Assembly: GCF_008632455.1 (NCBI RefSeq)
Contig: NZ_CP043929.1
Coordinates: forward strand, 1,116,001-1,180,000
Source: Methylomonas rhizoryzae
Lineage (GTDB): Bacteria; Pseudomonadota; Gammaproteobacteria; Methylococcales; Methylomonadaceae
Reading direction: 5' to 3'
Length of the DNA: 64,000 bases
How positions within the stretch are numbered: the first letter of the stretch is position 1; the number at the start of each line of letters is the position of its first letter. This document shows, in pieces, positions 18,065 through 26,937 of the stretch. Position numbers and translations under genes: made by a program. The notes below the pieces were generated by a model that saw only the letters and a list, made by a program, of their open reading frames with translations, did not search any database and was not told the DNA's origin.

Positions 18065-18949
18065 TCAAGCGGGTTTTCGGGCGTCCAGGCGGCACCAATC
18101 CTCCAGCCGTACCGGTTCGGAAACCGTTAGGCCTTGGGCGCGATAGGCTGCGGCCACCATGTCGGCCTGGTCGTGCAAGATGCCGGATAGCACCAGATCG
18201 CCGCCGGGTTTGACCAGGGCGGCTATGGTGGGGGCTAGTTTTATCAACGGATTGGCGAGAATATTGGCGACCACTACGTCGGCGGGTACGCCGTGAAACT
18301 GCTCCGGCAGGTAGTAGGCGATTTTGTCGGCTACTCGGTTTTTATCGGCGTTGTATTGGGTTGCGGTGAGGGCTTGCGGATCGATATCCACACCGTCGGC
18401 CCGCTCGGCGCCTAGCAATATTGCGGCTACGGCCAGGATGCCCGAGCCGCAGCCGTAATCGATCAGGGTTTTGCCGGCAAGCGGATGGGCGGCCAGCCAT
18501 TCCAAGCACATCGCGGTAGTGGGGTGGGTGCCGGTACCGAAGGCTAAGCCCGGGTCCAAGGTCATGCAAATTTGCCCCGGTTGATTGATTTCTTGGCCGC
18601 TGGGGCAGACCCAAAATTTGCCGGCAAATTGCATGGGTTGAAAATAGTCCATCCAGGCCCGTTCCCAGGCCTGGTCTTGAATGACTTCCGCTTGCCAATA
18701 CGCTAGAGGGCGGCCGATAAATTGATTGAACAGCAAGGTTTGTACGACGTCCGGGTCGGTATCCAATTCGAACAATGCAGTCACCCGGGTGTGGCTCCAG
18801 ATTTGGGTTTGGTCGATAGCGGGTTCGTAAACCGGCTCGTCTTCGGCGTCGCTGTAAGTGACCGAAACCGCGCCTAATTCGCTGAAAAAATCCGACAGTT
18901 CCGGAGCGGTTTGCTCGTCCGTGACGATGGAAAGCTGGTGCCAGGCCAT
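18065..18949 (-). CDS. prmA: ribosomal protein L11 methyltransferase
   Basis: 294 residues, family length. The N-terminal substrate-recognition domain begins MAWHQLSIVTDEQTAPELSDFFSELGA. The AdoMet domain contains DPGLAFGTGTHPTTAMCLEWL, LIDYGCGSGILAVAAILLGA and the VVANILANPLIKLAP block, all diagnostic of PrmA. The enzyme trimethylates amino groups on ribosomal protein L11. It follows accC in the same direction after a hairpin (18973-19005) and precedes the DUF3426 gene. The aroQ-accB-accC-prmA order is common in gammaproteobacteria. Confidence 0.94.
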   Translation of the reverse strand: MAWHQLSIVTDEQTAPELSDFFSELGAVSVTYSDAEDEPVYEPAIDQTQIWSHTRVTALFELDTDPDVVQTLLFNQFIGRPLAYWQAEVIQDQAWERAWMDYFQPMQFAGKFWVCPSGQEINQPGQICMTLDPGLAFGTGTHPTTAMCLEWLAAHPLAGKTLIDYGCGSGILAVAAILLGAERADGVDIDPQALTATQYNADKNRVADKIAYYLPEQFHGVPADVVVANILANPLIKLAPTIAALVKPGGDLVLSGILHDQADMVAAAYRAQGLTVSEPVRLEDWCRLDARKPA

Positions 18950-18972
18950 AGTGCGGGAGATGGAGATAGGTC

Positions 18973-19005
18973 GGCTGGAGCGAAGTATCCTACTCCGCTC
19001 CAGCC
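18973..19005 (-). terminator. hairpin between accC and prmA
   Basis: GGCTGGAGCG (18973-18982) pairs with CGCTCCAGCC (18996-19005), a perfect 10-bp stem with a 13-base loop directly after the accC stop codon. There is no T tract on the minus strand, so it may be a processing or attenuation site, not a full terminator. Confidence 0.5.
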
Positions 19006-19010
19006 GGTTA

Positions 19011-20354
19011 TTAGTGGATGCCCAGTTTCTTTTCCAGGTAATGGATGTTTTGGCCGCCTTCGACGAAGGCGGAATCGTTCATGATGCTTTGCTGCAACGG
19101 AATGTTGGTTTTGATGCCGTCTATGACCATTTCGCTCAGAGCGGTGCGCATTCTGGCGATGGCGCTGTTGCGGTCGTCGCCGTGTGCGATTAATTTGCCT
19201 ATCATCGAATCGTAGTAGGGCGGAACTCGGTAGCCGTTGTAGATATGGGTTTCGCAGCGGATGCCGGGGCCGCCGGGCATATGGAATTGTTCTATGGTGC
19301 CGGGGCAGGGTATGAACGTTTTCGGATCTTCGGCGTTCAGCCGGCATTCGATGGCATGGCCGGTAAAACGCACTTGTTCTTGGCTGATGGACAGCGGTAG
19401 GCCGGCGGCGATGCGTAATTGCTCTTTGACGATGTCGAAACCGGTGATCATCTCGGTCACCGGATGCTCCACTTGCACCCGAGTATTCATCTCGATGAAA
19501 TAAAACTGGCCTTTTTCGTACAAAAATTCGAAGGTGCCGGCGCCCAAATAGCCGATTTCACGGCAGGCTTGGGCGCAACGTTCACCCATCTTCGCTCGTT
19601 GTTCTGCGGTGATACCGGGCGCGGGCGCTTCTTCCACCACTTTTTGGTGACGGCGCTGCATGGAGCAATCGCGTTCGCCCAAGTGGATCGCGTTGCCGTG
19701 CGAATCGGCCAACACTTGAAACTCGATGTGGCGCGGGTCTTCCAAAAACTTTTCCATGTACACGGTGCCGTTGCCGAACGCGGCCATGGCTTCGCTTTTG
19801 GTCAGGGAAATTGCGCCGATCAAGGCTGCTTCCGTGTGTACCACCCGCATGCCGCGGCCGCCGCCGCCGCCGGCGGCTTTGATGATGACGGGATAACCCA
19901 CTTCGCGCGCGAGTTGCAAATTGGCGTCGTCGTTATCGCTCAAAGGCTCGCCGTTGCCGGGGACGCAGGGTATGCCGGCCGCGAGCATGGCTTTTTTGGC
20001 GGAGATTTTGTCGCCCATCATGCGGATGGTTTCGGGTTTGGGCCCGATGAACACAAAGCCGCTTTGGCTGACTTTTTCGGAAAAGTCGGCGTTTTCCGAT
20101 AAAAAGCCGTAGCCGGGATGGATGGCTTCGGCGTCGGTGACTTCCGCGGCACTGATGATGGCCGGGATGTTCAGATAGCTTTGCGCCGACGGCGCGGGGC
20201 CGATACAGACGGCTTCGTCGGCCAGACGTACGTGCTTCAAATCCCTGTCCGCTTCGGAAAATACGGCGACGGTTTTAATGCCCAGTTCGCGGCATGCGCG
20301 TAATACGCGCAGAGCAATTTCGCCGCGATTGGCTATGACTATTTTTTCGAACAT
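19011..20354 (-). CDS. accC: acetyl-CoA carboxylase, biotin carboxylase subunit
   Basis: 447 residues. It begins MFEKIVIANRGEIALRVLRACRELGI, the universal AccC N-terminus. The ATP-grasp domain has KAAGGGGGRGMRVV, YMEKFLEDPRHIEFQVLAD, and FIEMNTRVQVEHPVTEMITG (metal- and bicarbonate-site residues). It carboxylates the biotin on AccB using ATP and bicarbonate, the first half-reaction of malonyl-CoA synthesis for fatty acids. It lies 20 bp downstream of accB and is cotranscribed with it. Confidence 0.97.
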   Translation of the reverse strand: MFEKIVIANRGEIALRVLRACRELGIKTVAVFSEADRDLKHVRLADEAVCIGPAPSAQSYLNIPAIISAAEVTDAEAIHPGYGFLSENADFSEKVSQSGFVFIGPKPETIRMMGDKISAKKAMLAAGIPCVPGNGEPLSDNDDANLQLAREVGYPVIIKAAGGGGGRGMRVVHTEAALIGAISLTKSEAMAAFGNGTVYMEKFLEDPRHIEFQVLADSHGNAIHLGERDCSMQRRHQKVVEEAPAPGITAEQRAKMGERCAQACREIGYLGAGTFEFLYEKGQFYFIEMNTRVQVEHPVTEMITGFDIVKEQLRIAAGLPLSISQEQVRFTGHAIECRLNAEDPKTFIPCPGTIEQFHMPGGPGIRCETHIYNGYRVPPYYDSMIGKLIAHGDDRNSAIARMRTALSEMVIDGIKTNIPLQQSIMNDSAFVEGGQNIHYLEKKLGIH

Positions 20355-20374
20355 GACTATCCCCCTGTTAGCGT

Positions 20375-20824
20375 TTATTCGATCACGAATAATGGCTGAC
20401 CGTATTCCACGGGATGGGCATTCTCGACCAAAATTTGTTTGATTTTGCCGCTTTTATCGGCTTCGATTTGATTAAGGATTTTCATCGCTTCGATGATGCA
20501 CAGGGTCTGACCGGCGGAAACCGATTGGCCGATTTCGACAAATGCGGCCGAGCCGGGCGACGCCGAGCGGTAGAAGGTGCCGACCATCGGCGATTTGACC
20601 ACGTGACCACTGATTTTTTCTTCCGCCGGAGCGGCAATCGGAGCGGCGGCTGCCGCAGGTGCGCCGGTCGGAGCGGCTGTGGCAAGCGGTGCGGCGTGTA
20701 CAACCGGGGCCGTAGCGGAATACCGGCTAATGCGAACGGATTCTTCGCCTTCTGAAATTTCTATCTCAGCAATATCGGATTCCTCGATAAGATCGATGAG
20801 TTTTTTTATTTTTCTAATATCCAT
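20375..20824 (-). CDS. accB: acetyl-CoA carboxylase, biotin carboxyl carrier protein
   Basis: 149 residues from ATG 20824 (MDIRKIKKLIDLIEES, the normal AccB beginning). An Ala/Pro-rich linker (~38-70) separates the N-terminal segment from the biotinyl domain. The biotin acceptor is K115 in CIIEAMKILNQIEADKSG. Its start overlaps the end of aroQ by 11 bp, so translation of the two is probably coupled. Confidence 0.96.
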   Translation of the reverse strand: MDIRKIKKLIDLIEESDIAEIEISEGEESVRISRYSATAPVVHAAPLATAAPTGAPAAAAAPIAAPAEEKISGHVVKSPMVGTFYRSASPGSAAFVEIGQSVSAGQTLCIIEAMKILNQIEADKSGKIKQILVENAHPVEYGQPLFVIE

Positions 20825-21275
20825 TGTTCTGAGTTCTCTCGTGTAAGATCTGATGAGCGGCTTGAAAAGCCAGTTCGTAACCGCGTGCACCCAAGCCGCA
20901 AATAACGCCTAAGGCGATATCCGAAAAGTATGAGTGTTGCCTGAAAGGCTCGCGGGCATGCACATTGGACAAATGTACTTCAATGAATGCAATCTTGGTG
21001 GCCAGCAAAGCGTCGCGTATCGCTACGCTGGTGTGAGTAAACGCGGCCGGATTAATAATGATGAAATCGACCTGGTCGTGGTACGCTTGATGTATCCGGC
21101 CGACGATTTCGTGTTCGGCGTTACTCTGAAAAAATTGTAAAACATGGCCTAAATCGTTTGCCATTTTCTCCAAACCGGCGGCAATGTCTGTAAGGGTTTT
21201 ATGACCGTAAAGTCCGGGTTCGCGTACGCCTAACATATTCAAATTAGGGCCGTTCAAAACGGAAATCGTTGCCAT
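20814..21275 (-). CDS. aroQ: 3-dehydroquinate dehydratase, type II
   Basis: 153 residues from ATG 21275. It starts MATISVLNGPNLNMLGVREPGLYG, the type II signature with the catalytic Arg/Tyr loop. FFQSNAEHEIVGRIHQA and IINPAAFTHTSVAIRDAL are the other conserved blocks, and the segment FIEVHLSNVHAREPFRQHSYFSD carries the active-site His. It dehydrates 3-dehydroquinate in the shikimate pathway. The reading frame is open to 21452, but that extension is AT-rich and lacks family similarity. It is first gene of the aroQ-accB-accC-prmA run. Confidence 0.95.
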   Translation of the reverse strand: MATISVLNGPNLNMLGVREPGLYGHKTLTDIAAGLEKMANDLGHVLQFFQSNAEHEIVGRIHQAYHDQVDFIIINPAAFTHTSVAIRDALLATKIAFIEVHLSNVHAREPFRQHSYFSDIALGVICGLGARGYELAFQAAHQILHERTQNNGY

Positions 21276-21719
21276 GGAAATGCCGAACAATGGAGGATTT
21301 TTAAAACGGGAATTCTGCCTAAATTGTGGAATTTTGTCCAGAACTTCCCCAAATTGACGATTAATTATCCGGAAAGTAGTGATTTGCCTAAGGTAGGTAA
21401 TGTAACTTGCGCTTGCCGACGCATTTATTGTGTAATTTTGCATAACCGGCATAGGTGGGCGAAATGATGGGATTTTTATACTTTGCTGTGAGCGCGGTTT
21501 ATTGTGCGGTCGGTCCTGCGCGTTCGCAGGATCGAATGGAATTTGTGGAGCGAGGGGACATGCTTTATGAAAACCATTGCCGGGATGCCTGCTCGTGCAA
21601 ATAAACCGTTGGCAACGTGTGTTGGCTTAGATTGGAAAAACCGGAGATCGATCAGATGCCGTTATCTCAACGATCGGTACTGCCATTATCGCTAAGTTGT
21701 TATCTGAAGGTGACGGCTG
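21276..21719. other. 444-bp noncoding region upstream of aroQ
   Basis: AT-richer than its flanks, with no credible reading frame of its own on either strand. It presumably contains the leftward aroQ promoter and the rightward promoter of the small membrane gene at 21720. I see no clear inverted repeat or riboswitch. Confidence 0.5.
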
Positions 21720-21884
21720 ATGAGACGCCTGTCCGTGTTGTGGAAGCTTAAATGGTTGTGCGTCATTCTGGTCATGATGACGTTGGACTTTAGTCCTTTT
21801 CCAGTCTCGGCATTGCTGTTTTTGTATATTTTTCTATTCAAGCCTTTATGGTTTAAGGCATTTGTCGAGCGCTTATATGAGTGA
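21720..21884 (+). CDS. small membrane protein of 54 residues, uncharacterised
   Basis: An ATG at 21720 is preceded by AAGGTGA with normal spacing. The product starts MRRLSVLWKLKWLCVILVMM and contains TLDFSPFPVSALLFLYIFLF and a basic/aromatic end KPLWFKAFVERLYE. The two hydrophobic stretches (about 11-22 and 29-41) and the positive flanks are those of a real small membrane protein, and the composition is unlike a random frame. I do not recognise a named family. It stands alone on the plus strand between aroQ and the glycosyltransferase. Confidence 0.55.
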   Translation: MRRLSVLWKLKWLCVILVMMTLDFSPFPVSALLFLYIFLFKPLWFKAFVERLYE

Positions 21885-22209
21885 ATCAGGCTGCGGAGCT
21901 AACGTCAAACCAATCCGTATTTGATCGGATAGCCTGGTATTCGACACCATCGTTATTCTCAATGTGCATTCGGACTACGGGAAAGCCGGTTTCGTAGCGC
22001 GAGTCCGGCGTTAATTTCGGGATAGAATATCCGGCTGAATTTTCGCTCCGTTTAAACTAAGCGCACGTGTTCGGATCAAACCCGTAACTTCTGATTTGGA
22101 TATAAGCGCCGTGCGTTCATCGTCTTTTTGCCAACAGTTCTGCAAATCTGCGGTTTTAAGCCGGAGATAATTTGCCGGGCCCATTCAACAACAGTCCTTC
22201 GTCACTACC
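21885..22209. other. 325-bp noncoding region before the glycosyltransferase gene
   Basis: No credible gene or RNA is visible. It likely carries the promoter of the glycosyltransferase/glycosidase pair; I could not pick a single convincing promoter. Confidence 0.45.
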
Positions 22210-23361
22210 GTGCATTCCTCCAATAATTCAACTCGAAAGATTCGTATCCTTCATCTTTTAACCTCTACGGCGGGTGGGCTCGGCCAGTCGGTGTTAACTT
22301 TGCTGGAGCAGTTGGATGCCAGCCGTTACGAACTGGTTATCGCCTTCGGTCCCGGTTACCCGTTAGACCAAGAGTTTCAGAAAACCGGCTATAGAGTGGT
22401 GGTGTTGCGTTTCGAGCGTTGGTTAAAAGCCAAAAACGTTTTGGGGTTTTTCGATTTATGTCGGTTTTTGCGTAAAGAGCGCTTCGATATTATCCACGTG
22501 CATGGTGGTAATGAGGTAGGCATATTGGGACGTATTGCCGCCGCTTTATTTAGTCGGGCCCATCTGATTTATTCGTTGCACGGCACGCCTACCGTAGACC
22601 GTCTGGCTTTACCGATTCGCGCGGTCATTCGGGGATTCGATCTTGTGTTGGATAGAGTGACGGATCGCTATATAGCGGTCTCCCGGCATATAGCACAGCG
22701 TTACTTGGATAAAGGCATCGGGCGGGGGCGCATGACTGTGATTCATCACGGAATCCCGATATACAGTGAAGAGCCGCAAGGCGAGGTCAAGGACTTAAGA
22801 AAAGAATTGGGTTTGGCAGGCAACGTCAAATTGATAGGCACGATAGGGTTGCTGGAAGAGCGCAAAGGTATCGAATATTTGTTGCAAGCGGTTCCCGAAG
22901 TGGTACGGCAGTTACCGGATTGTCGGTTTTTGATCATAGGTGCCGGGCCGCTGTTGGATTCGCTGCGAGCCTTGAGCGAAAGTTTAGGCGTAACGGAGTC
23001 GGTCTTATTTTTGGGTTGGCGAGACGATGCCAAGCAATTGATCGATTCGTTCGATGTGTTATGTCATCCGGCACTTTCCGAACCTTTCGGATTGGTTTTG
23101 TTGGAAGCGATGGTGCATTACAAGCCGGTGGTGGCGTCTGCAGTGCAAGGGATACCCGAAGTGGTGGCTGACGGTGAGACCGGTATTTTGATTCCGTCCC
23201 GAGATCCGGCGGCAATCTCTCTGGCGTTGCTAAAAATATTGAATTCTCCCGACTGGGCCGCGCAATTAGGCAATAACGGGCACCGCCGAGTCGTCGAGCA
23301 TTTTTCTTTGTCCCACATGGCGCAGCAATACGAAGCTGTCTATCGGCAGTTAACTGCGTGA
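22210..23361 (+). CDS. GT4-family glycosyltransferase
   Basis: 383 residues, starting at GTG 22210 (the translation HSSNNSTRKIRILHLLTSTAGGLGQSVL leads directly into the first Rossmann strand, so a start near here is required). The GT-B fold shows IIHVHGGNEVGILGR in the N-terminal half and, in the nucleotide-sugar half, IGTIGLLEERKGIEYLLQAV, FLGWRDDAKQLIDSFDVL and the EX7E motif SEPFGLVLLEAMV. Such enzymes move sugar from a nucleotide donor to a lipid or polysaccharide acceptor at the cytoplasmic membrane. It is followed after 39 bp by a secreted glycoside hydrolase, so both may act on the same envelope or exopolysaccharide; donor and acceptor are unknown. Confidence 0.88.
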   Translation: MHSSNNSTRKIRILHLLTSTAGGLGQSVLTLLEQLDASRYELVIAFGPGYPLDQEFQKTGYRVVVLRFERWLKAKNVLGFFDLCRFLRKERFDIIHVHGGNEVGILGRIAAALFSRAHLIYSLHGTPTVDRLALPIRAVIRGFDLVLDRVTDRYIAVSRHIAQRYLDKGIGRGRMTVIHHGIPIYSEEPQGEVKDLRKELGLAGNVKLIGTIGLLEERKGIEYLLQAVPEVVRQLPDCRFLIIGAGPLLDSLRALSESLGVTESVLFLGWRDDAKQLIDSFDVLCHPALSEPFGLVLLEAMVHYKPVVASAVQGIPEVVADGETGILIPSRDPAAISLALLKILNSPDWAAQLGNNGHRRVVEHFSLSHMAQQYEAVYRQLTA

Positions 23362-23400
23362 TTGCTGCATTTCTAAGTTATTTCTAGGCGAGAAATTGAG

Positions 23401-24774
23401 ATGAAAACAATAAAAATACCTTTCGGAAATCAGTTACGCCGTAATGATTGTGGCAACGGGATAGTCGGGCTTAAGGGTCGCGTGCTTGTTTCAGCTTTAG
23501 CAGTCTTGATTTCACTGTATGGCTCATCGGTTGTAGCGGCCAATATTACGATAAAAGGTGACCAAGCCATGACGCATTTGCCCAATGTGCAGGGGTTCTT
23601 GCATGGTTTCGACGATGTAAGTTACGACGAAAAGCGGGTCAACATGGTCATGATGAATGAGTTACGCCCCAAGTTTTGGCGAATCGGTATGACCGACAAA
23701 GCCGGGTTGAACCATATCCTCGCCAAAAAAGTAAATCCGAATCAAAAGATTACTTTGGTGGTTAGCGATCAATTGGCGGTGATAAAAGGCAGCTACCAAG
23801 CGTTAAAACCCTGGGAGAATTGGAATGCTTACCAACAATTGGTGCGCGATCTGGTATCGCTGTATAAACAGCACAATCTGAACATCGATTATTGGGACGT
23901 TTGGAGCGAGCCCGATACCACTGCGATGTGGTCGGGTTCTTGTGCTCAGGCTATGGAAACCTTCAAGCGGACGTTTGAAGCGATACGCTCGGTGGATTCA
24001 TCGGCCAAAATCGTCGGTCCTAGTGTCAGCGACATTAATAGCAAAGGGGCGTGTGGTGATTCATTTTTCGGCCACTTTTTGAACTACGTTGCCGAACAAA
24101 ACCTGAAATTCGATGCAATATCCTGGCATGAATTCAATCATCCGGAACAATTGCCGGCCCAGGCCGAGGTGATCAGGCAGTTTTTCGCCAAGCATCCAAG
24201 TCTAGGTATGCCGGAAATGCACGTTAACGAGTATTCAGGGCCGTTGGATGCGCCGATAGCCGGTTGGGCGGTAGGCTGGTTGTATTATTTGGAAGCGGCT
24301 AATCTGAATTGGGCAACTCGCGCCTGTTGGGGGCAGGGCTGCCAAGCGGGATTGGATTGGTTGTTTACCAAGAACACTGCCACCACCCCCTTATACTGGG
24401 TGCATCAAAGCTATGCAAATTTACCGTCAATGCGCTTGCGTAGCGTCACCGATACGCCAAGCGTTGTAGCAATGGCAGGTAAAAACGACGCCAAGCAAGA
24501 GTTGAGTGTGTTGGTTGGCAGGTTTTCCGGCAAGCAGGTATTCGGTGCCGCGGAGAATGTTACTTTGGTGATAGAAAACTTTCCTTACCATTTGAATTCG
24601 GTAAGTTATACGGTAAAGCGTATCCCGAGAACCTTGCAACCTACCCAGGAATTGGTGGCCCCAATACCCGTTAGTAACGAAAACTTGCCGGTCACTAATT
24701 CCACCGTAACCCTGAGTTTGCCGGCATTTCAGGACGGTGATGCTTATTTATTATCTTTGAAAGCCGTTCAATAA
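23401..24774 (+). CDS. secreted GH39-like glycoside hydrolase
   Basis: 457 residues. A hydrophobic signal segment (~28-47, ending SSVVAA) follows an unusually long polar N-terminus of ~26 residues. The mature part has the clan GH-A pattern: acid/base E170 in YWDVWSEPDT, SWHEFNHP, and candidate nucleophile E277 in MHVNEYSG. A C-terminal beta domain starts around residue 360. The layout resembles GH39 beta-xylosidase-type enzymes, but substrate cannot be assigned. It shares direction with the GT4 gene; glycosyltransferase-plus-hydrolase pairs commonly build and trim the same polysaccharide. Confidence 0.75.
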   Translation: MKTIKIPFGNQLRRNDCGNGIVGLKGRVLVSALAVLISLYGSSVVAANITIKGDQAMTHLPNVQGFLHGFDDVSYDEKRVNMVMMNELRPKFWRIGMTDKAGLNHILAKKVNPNQKITLVVSDQLAVIKGSYQALKPWENWNAYQQLVRDLVSLYKQHNLNIDYWDVWSEPDTTAMWSGSCAQAMETFKRTFEAIRSVDSSAKIVGPSVSDINSKGACGDSFFGHFLNYVAEQNLKFDAISWHEFNHPEQLPAQAEVIRQFFAKHPSLGMPEMHVNEYSGPLDAPIAGWAVGWLYYLEAANLNWATRACWGQGCQAGLDWLFTKNTATTPLYWVHQSYANLPSMRLRSVTDTPSVVAMAGKNDAKQELSVLVGRFSGKQVFGAAENVTLVIENFPYHLNSVSYTVKRIPRTLQPTQELVAPIPVSNENLPVTNSTVTLSLPAFQDGDAYLLSLKAVQ

Positions 24775-25021
24775 GGAGGTTTCTGCAGAGGTGGTGCTTA
24801 GATCGCGCTTCTACATTTTTGTCGGGGCGCATTGCAAAAGCGGGGATTTTTGTTGGAATCGGAGAGAAGTCATCCAGCCGCTCTGCTGAAACTTGGACGA
24901 GCAGTCAAGCGCGTTAGAAAAAGGCTTGCAGGATGCTTACCATAACGCCGTACTCATGCGATGGATGAGGGCATAGATGACAGCGCTTTGGCGATTGTGC
25001 TGCAAAGCGATGGCGGAATGT

Positions 25022-25097
25022 TGGCGTCCCCACGGGGGTTCGAACCCCGGTTACCGCCGTGAAAGGGCGGTGTCCTAGGCCACTAGACGATGGGGAC
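25022..25097 (-). tRNA. tRNA-Glu(TTC), copy 1
   Basis: 76 nt including an encoded CCA. The 5' end GTCCCCATCGTCTAG pairs with the 3' GGGGAC acceptor; the anticodon loop is CTTTCAC with anticodon TTC, and the T arm is GGGGTTCGAACCCC. The tRNA sequence is repeated identically 117 bp to the right. Confidence 0.95.
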
Positions 25098-25138
25098 TAG
25101 TGATGTTTGAAGTGCAGTGGATAATTTCTAGCCAATGT

Positions 25139-25214
25139 TGGCGTCCCCACGGGGGTTCGAACCCCGGTTACCGCCGTGAAAGGGCGGTGTCCTAGGCCAC
25201 TAGACGATGGGGAC
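25139..25214 (-). tRNA. tRNA-Glu(TTC), copy 2
   Basis: Identical 76-nt tRNA-Glu with CCA encoded and anticodon TTC. It is the upstream copy of the pair on the minus strand, probably cotranscribed with the Ala tRNA to its right. Confidence 0.95.
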
Positions 25215-25242
25215 AGGACTATAAGTTATCAAATTAACTACT

Positions 25243-25318
<76 letters not shown>

Positions 25319-25369
25319 GTAGTTGAGACTGGTCATTATACAGAGCTTGATTTTTTTGTCCAGAGATTT

Positions 25370-25810
25370 TTAACTGTGACGTAATGTGAAGGTTACCGGT
25401 CCGTCGTTGATCAGCGAAACTTGCATATCCGCTCCGAAACGTCCGAATTGCGTTGATGGATGGACCACTGCAGCGCGCTGTTGCAAGTAAGCAAACAATT
25501 GCTGCCCTTTCTCGGGCGGTGCAGCTGAGGCAAAGCTGGGACGATTACCTTTTTGCGTATCGGCGGCTAACGTAAATTGGGGAACCAACAGTAAAGCGCC
25601 TTGGATGTCACGCAAGCTCAAGTTCATTTTTCCGGCGTTATCGGGAAAAATGCGGTAGTTGAGTATTCGTTCCAATAGTCTGTCCGCTTGTGTCTTGTCG
25701 TCGAACTTTTCCACTGCGACCAAACCCATAATGCCGCGGCCTATGACGCCGATATCGATACCGTCTACGGTCACTTTGGCTTCGGTTACGCGTTGGATGA
25801 TGGTAATCAT
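25370..25810 (-). CDS. dtd: D-aminoacyl-tRNA deacylase
   Basis: 146 residues, family length. It starts MITIIQRVTEAKVTVDG and contains the two diagnostic blocks LLLVPQFTLAADTQKGNRPSF (SQxT-type site, here PQFTL) and DGPVTFTL near the C-terminus. The enzyme hydrolyses D-amino acids and glycine mischarged on tRNA and acts as a dimer. The usual S of the SQFTL motif is P here, a substitution also seen in some relatives. It is followed on the same strand by the tRNA cluster. Confidence 0.92.
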   Translation of the reverse strand: MITIIQRVTEAKVTVDGIDIGVIGRGIMGLVAVEKFDDKTQADRLLERILNYRIFPDNAGKMNLSLRDIQGALLLVPQFTLAADTQKGNRPSFASAAPPEKGQQLFAYLQQRAAVVHPSTQFGRFGADMQVSLINDGPVTFTLRHS

Positions 25811-25855
25811 TGCAGACTTTGCGGGTGGTTATCGAAATGCGCTAGAAGGGTAAGT

Positions 25856-26272
25856 TCAATGGCTGGCCGGTAACATTGAAGCATAATCTCCGCTTACGAT
25901 GCGTTTAAGGTTGTCGGTTTTCAAGCAATATCGGTAAATCCAAACTTCCAGATCAGTCCCGTCGGCTAAGCGGGCTATTTTTCGACAGCGTTCATATTCA
26001 TGCGGTTGCGGATGGCGCGGCGTGCATTCTTCGTATGTGTCCAATAACGCAAAAGTGGGTTGAGGATGCAACAAACGGTAGACTTCACCACGGACTTTGG
26101 CTTGGTCATGCTTATTAATAGCGCAAACCCAACCCGGGTAAGCGCCTAAATCGTAGAGGTTGCCGGGTACGGTTGCTTCTGCCATGAATTCGCTATCCCG
26201 GCGCAGGTAAGGATGTAAGCTGCCGTCGTTTGCGCGGCGTAACGTGCCGTATACGAAAAGGTGATTCAGCAT
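25856..26272 (-). CDS. gamma-glutamylcyclotransferase-fold (AIG2-like) protein
   Basis: 138 residues from ATG 26272 (MLNHLFVYGTLRRANDGSLHPYL). VYGTLR at the N-terminus is the substrate-binding signature of the GGCT/AIG2 fold, and LLDTYEECTPRHP supplies the acidic residue region of the active site. The ending carries VWIYRYCL, another usual block. Members release 5-oxoproline from gamma-glutamyl amines or peptides; the substrate of this one is unknown. An upstream ATG at 26314 gives an N-terminal extension with no family similarity. Confidence 0.82.
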   Translation of the reverse strand: MLNHLFVYGTLRRANDGSLHPYLRRDSEFMAEATVPGNLYDLGAYPGWVCAINKHDQAKVRGEVYRLLHPQPTFALLDTYEECTPRHPQPHEYERCRKIARLADGTDLEVWIYRYCLKTDNLKRIVSGDYASMLPASH

Positions 26273-26393
26273 GATCGGAGAGCAATGCAATGTTGAAAAA
26301 CGCTTGCAATTCACTTAGGTTGCAGCACCAAGATTTTGCATTACAGGGCATCCGGCTAAAGCGGGTTTGGCGCGGCTGTGCCTTGCTGGAAAA

Positions 26394-26885
26394 TTAATAG
26401 CGTATATCTATCAAATAATACCGGGTTTGTTGTGCTCCAACACCTATTACGATTTCGTCGTCCAAGGTTTTCTTCAATAATGCACGCGCCAATGGCGAAT
26501 CTAAGCTGATCAAGCCTCCGGATGTGTCGATTTCGTCGGCACCTACGATGCGATAGGTGATTTCTTCGCCATCCATGGTTTCTAACGTGACCCAGGCACC
26601 GAAAAACACCTGCTGTTGATTGCCGGGTTTCTCGGCAACGACGGTTAGCGAAGGTAGGCGTTTTTGCAAATAATGAATGCGGCGGTCGATTTCTCGGAGC
26701 TCTTTTTTGCGGTAAATGTACTCGGCATTTTCCGAACGGTCGCCTTCCGCAGCGGCTGCGGCGAGTGCGGCGGTCACGTGCTTGCGCCGTTCCCACAGGG
26801 CTTGCAATTCGGTTTCCAGCTTTTTATAGCCTTCAGCGGTGATGTAAGGCGAGGATTTCGGTTTGGGCGGTCTCCAACGTGACAT
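26394..26885 (-). CDS. greB: transcription elongation factor GreB
   Basis: 163 residues. It starts MSRWRPPKPKSSPYITAEGYKKLETEL, with the GreB-type basic N-terminus. Two long antiparallel helices form the coiled coil, with the tip motif GDRSENAEYIYRKKELREID containing the acidic pair that coordinates metal in RNA polymerase. The C-terminal FKBP-like half contains FFGAWVTLE. GreB rescues backtracked RNA polymerase by stimulating transcript cleavage. It is divergent from the FKBP gene. Confidence 0.93.
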   Translation of the reverse strand: MSRWRPPKPKSSPYITAEGYKKLETELQALWERRKHVTAALAAAAAEGDRSENAEYIYRKKELREIDRRIHYLQKRLPSLTVVAEKPGNQQQVFFGAWVTLETMDGEEITYRIVGADEIDTSGGLISLDSPLARALLKKTLDDEIVIGVGAQQTRYYLIDIRY

Positions 26886-26937
26886 GCGGTTCCGTGATGC
26901 GGTTATAATGGGGTTTTGAATCTAGCGGACAAAGCTC

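Noticed and set aside
25022..25214. Repeated block that could be taken for a CRISPR or tandem repeat
   Set aside because: It is two copies of tRNA-Glu with normal cloverleaf structure.
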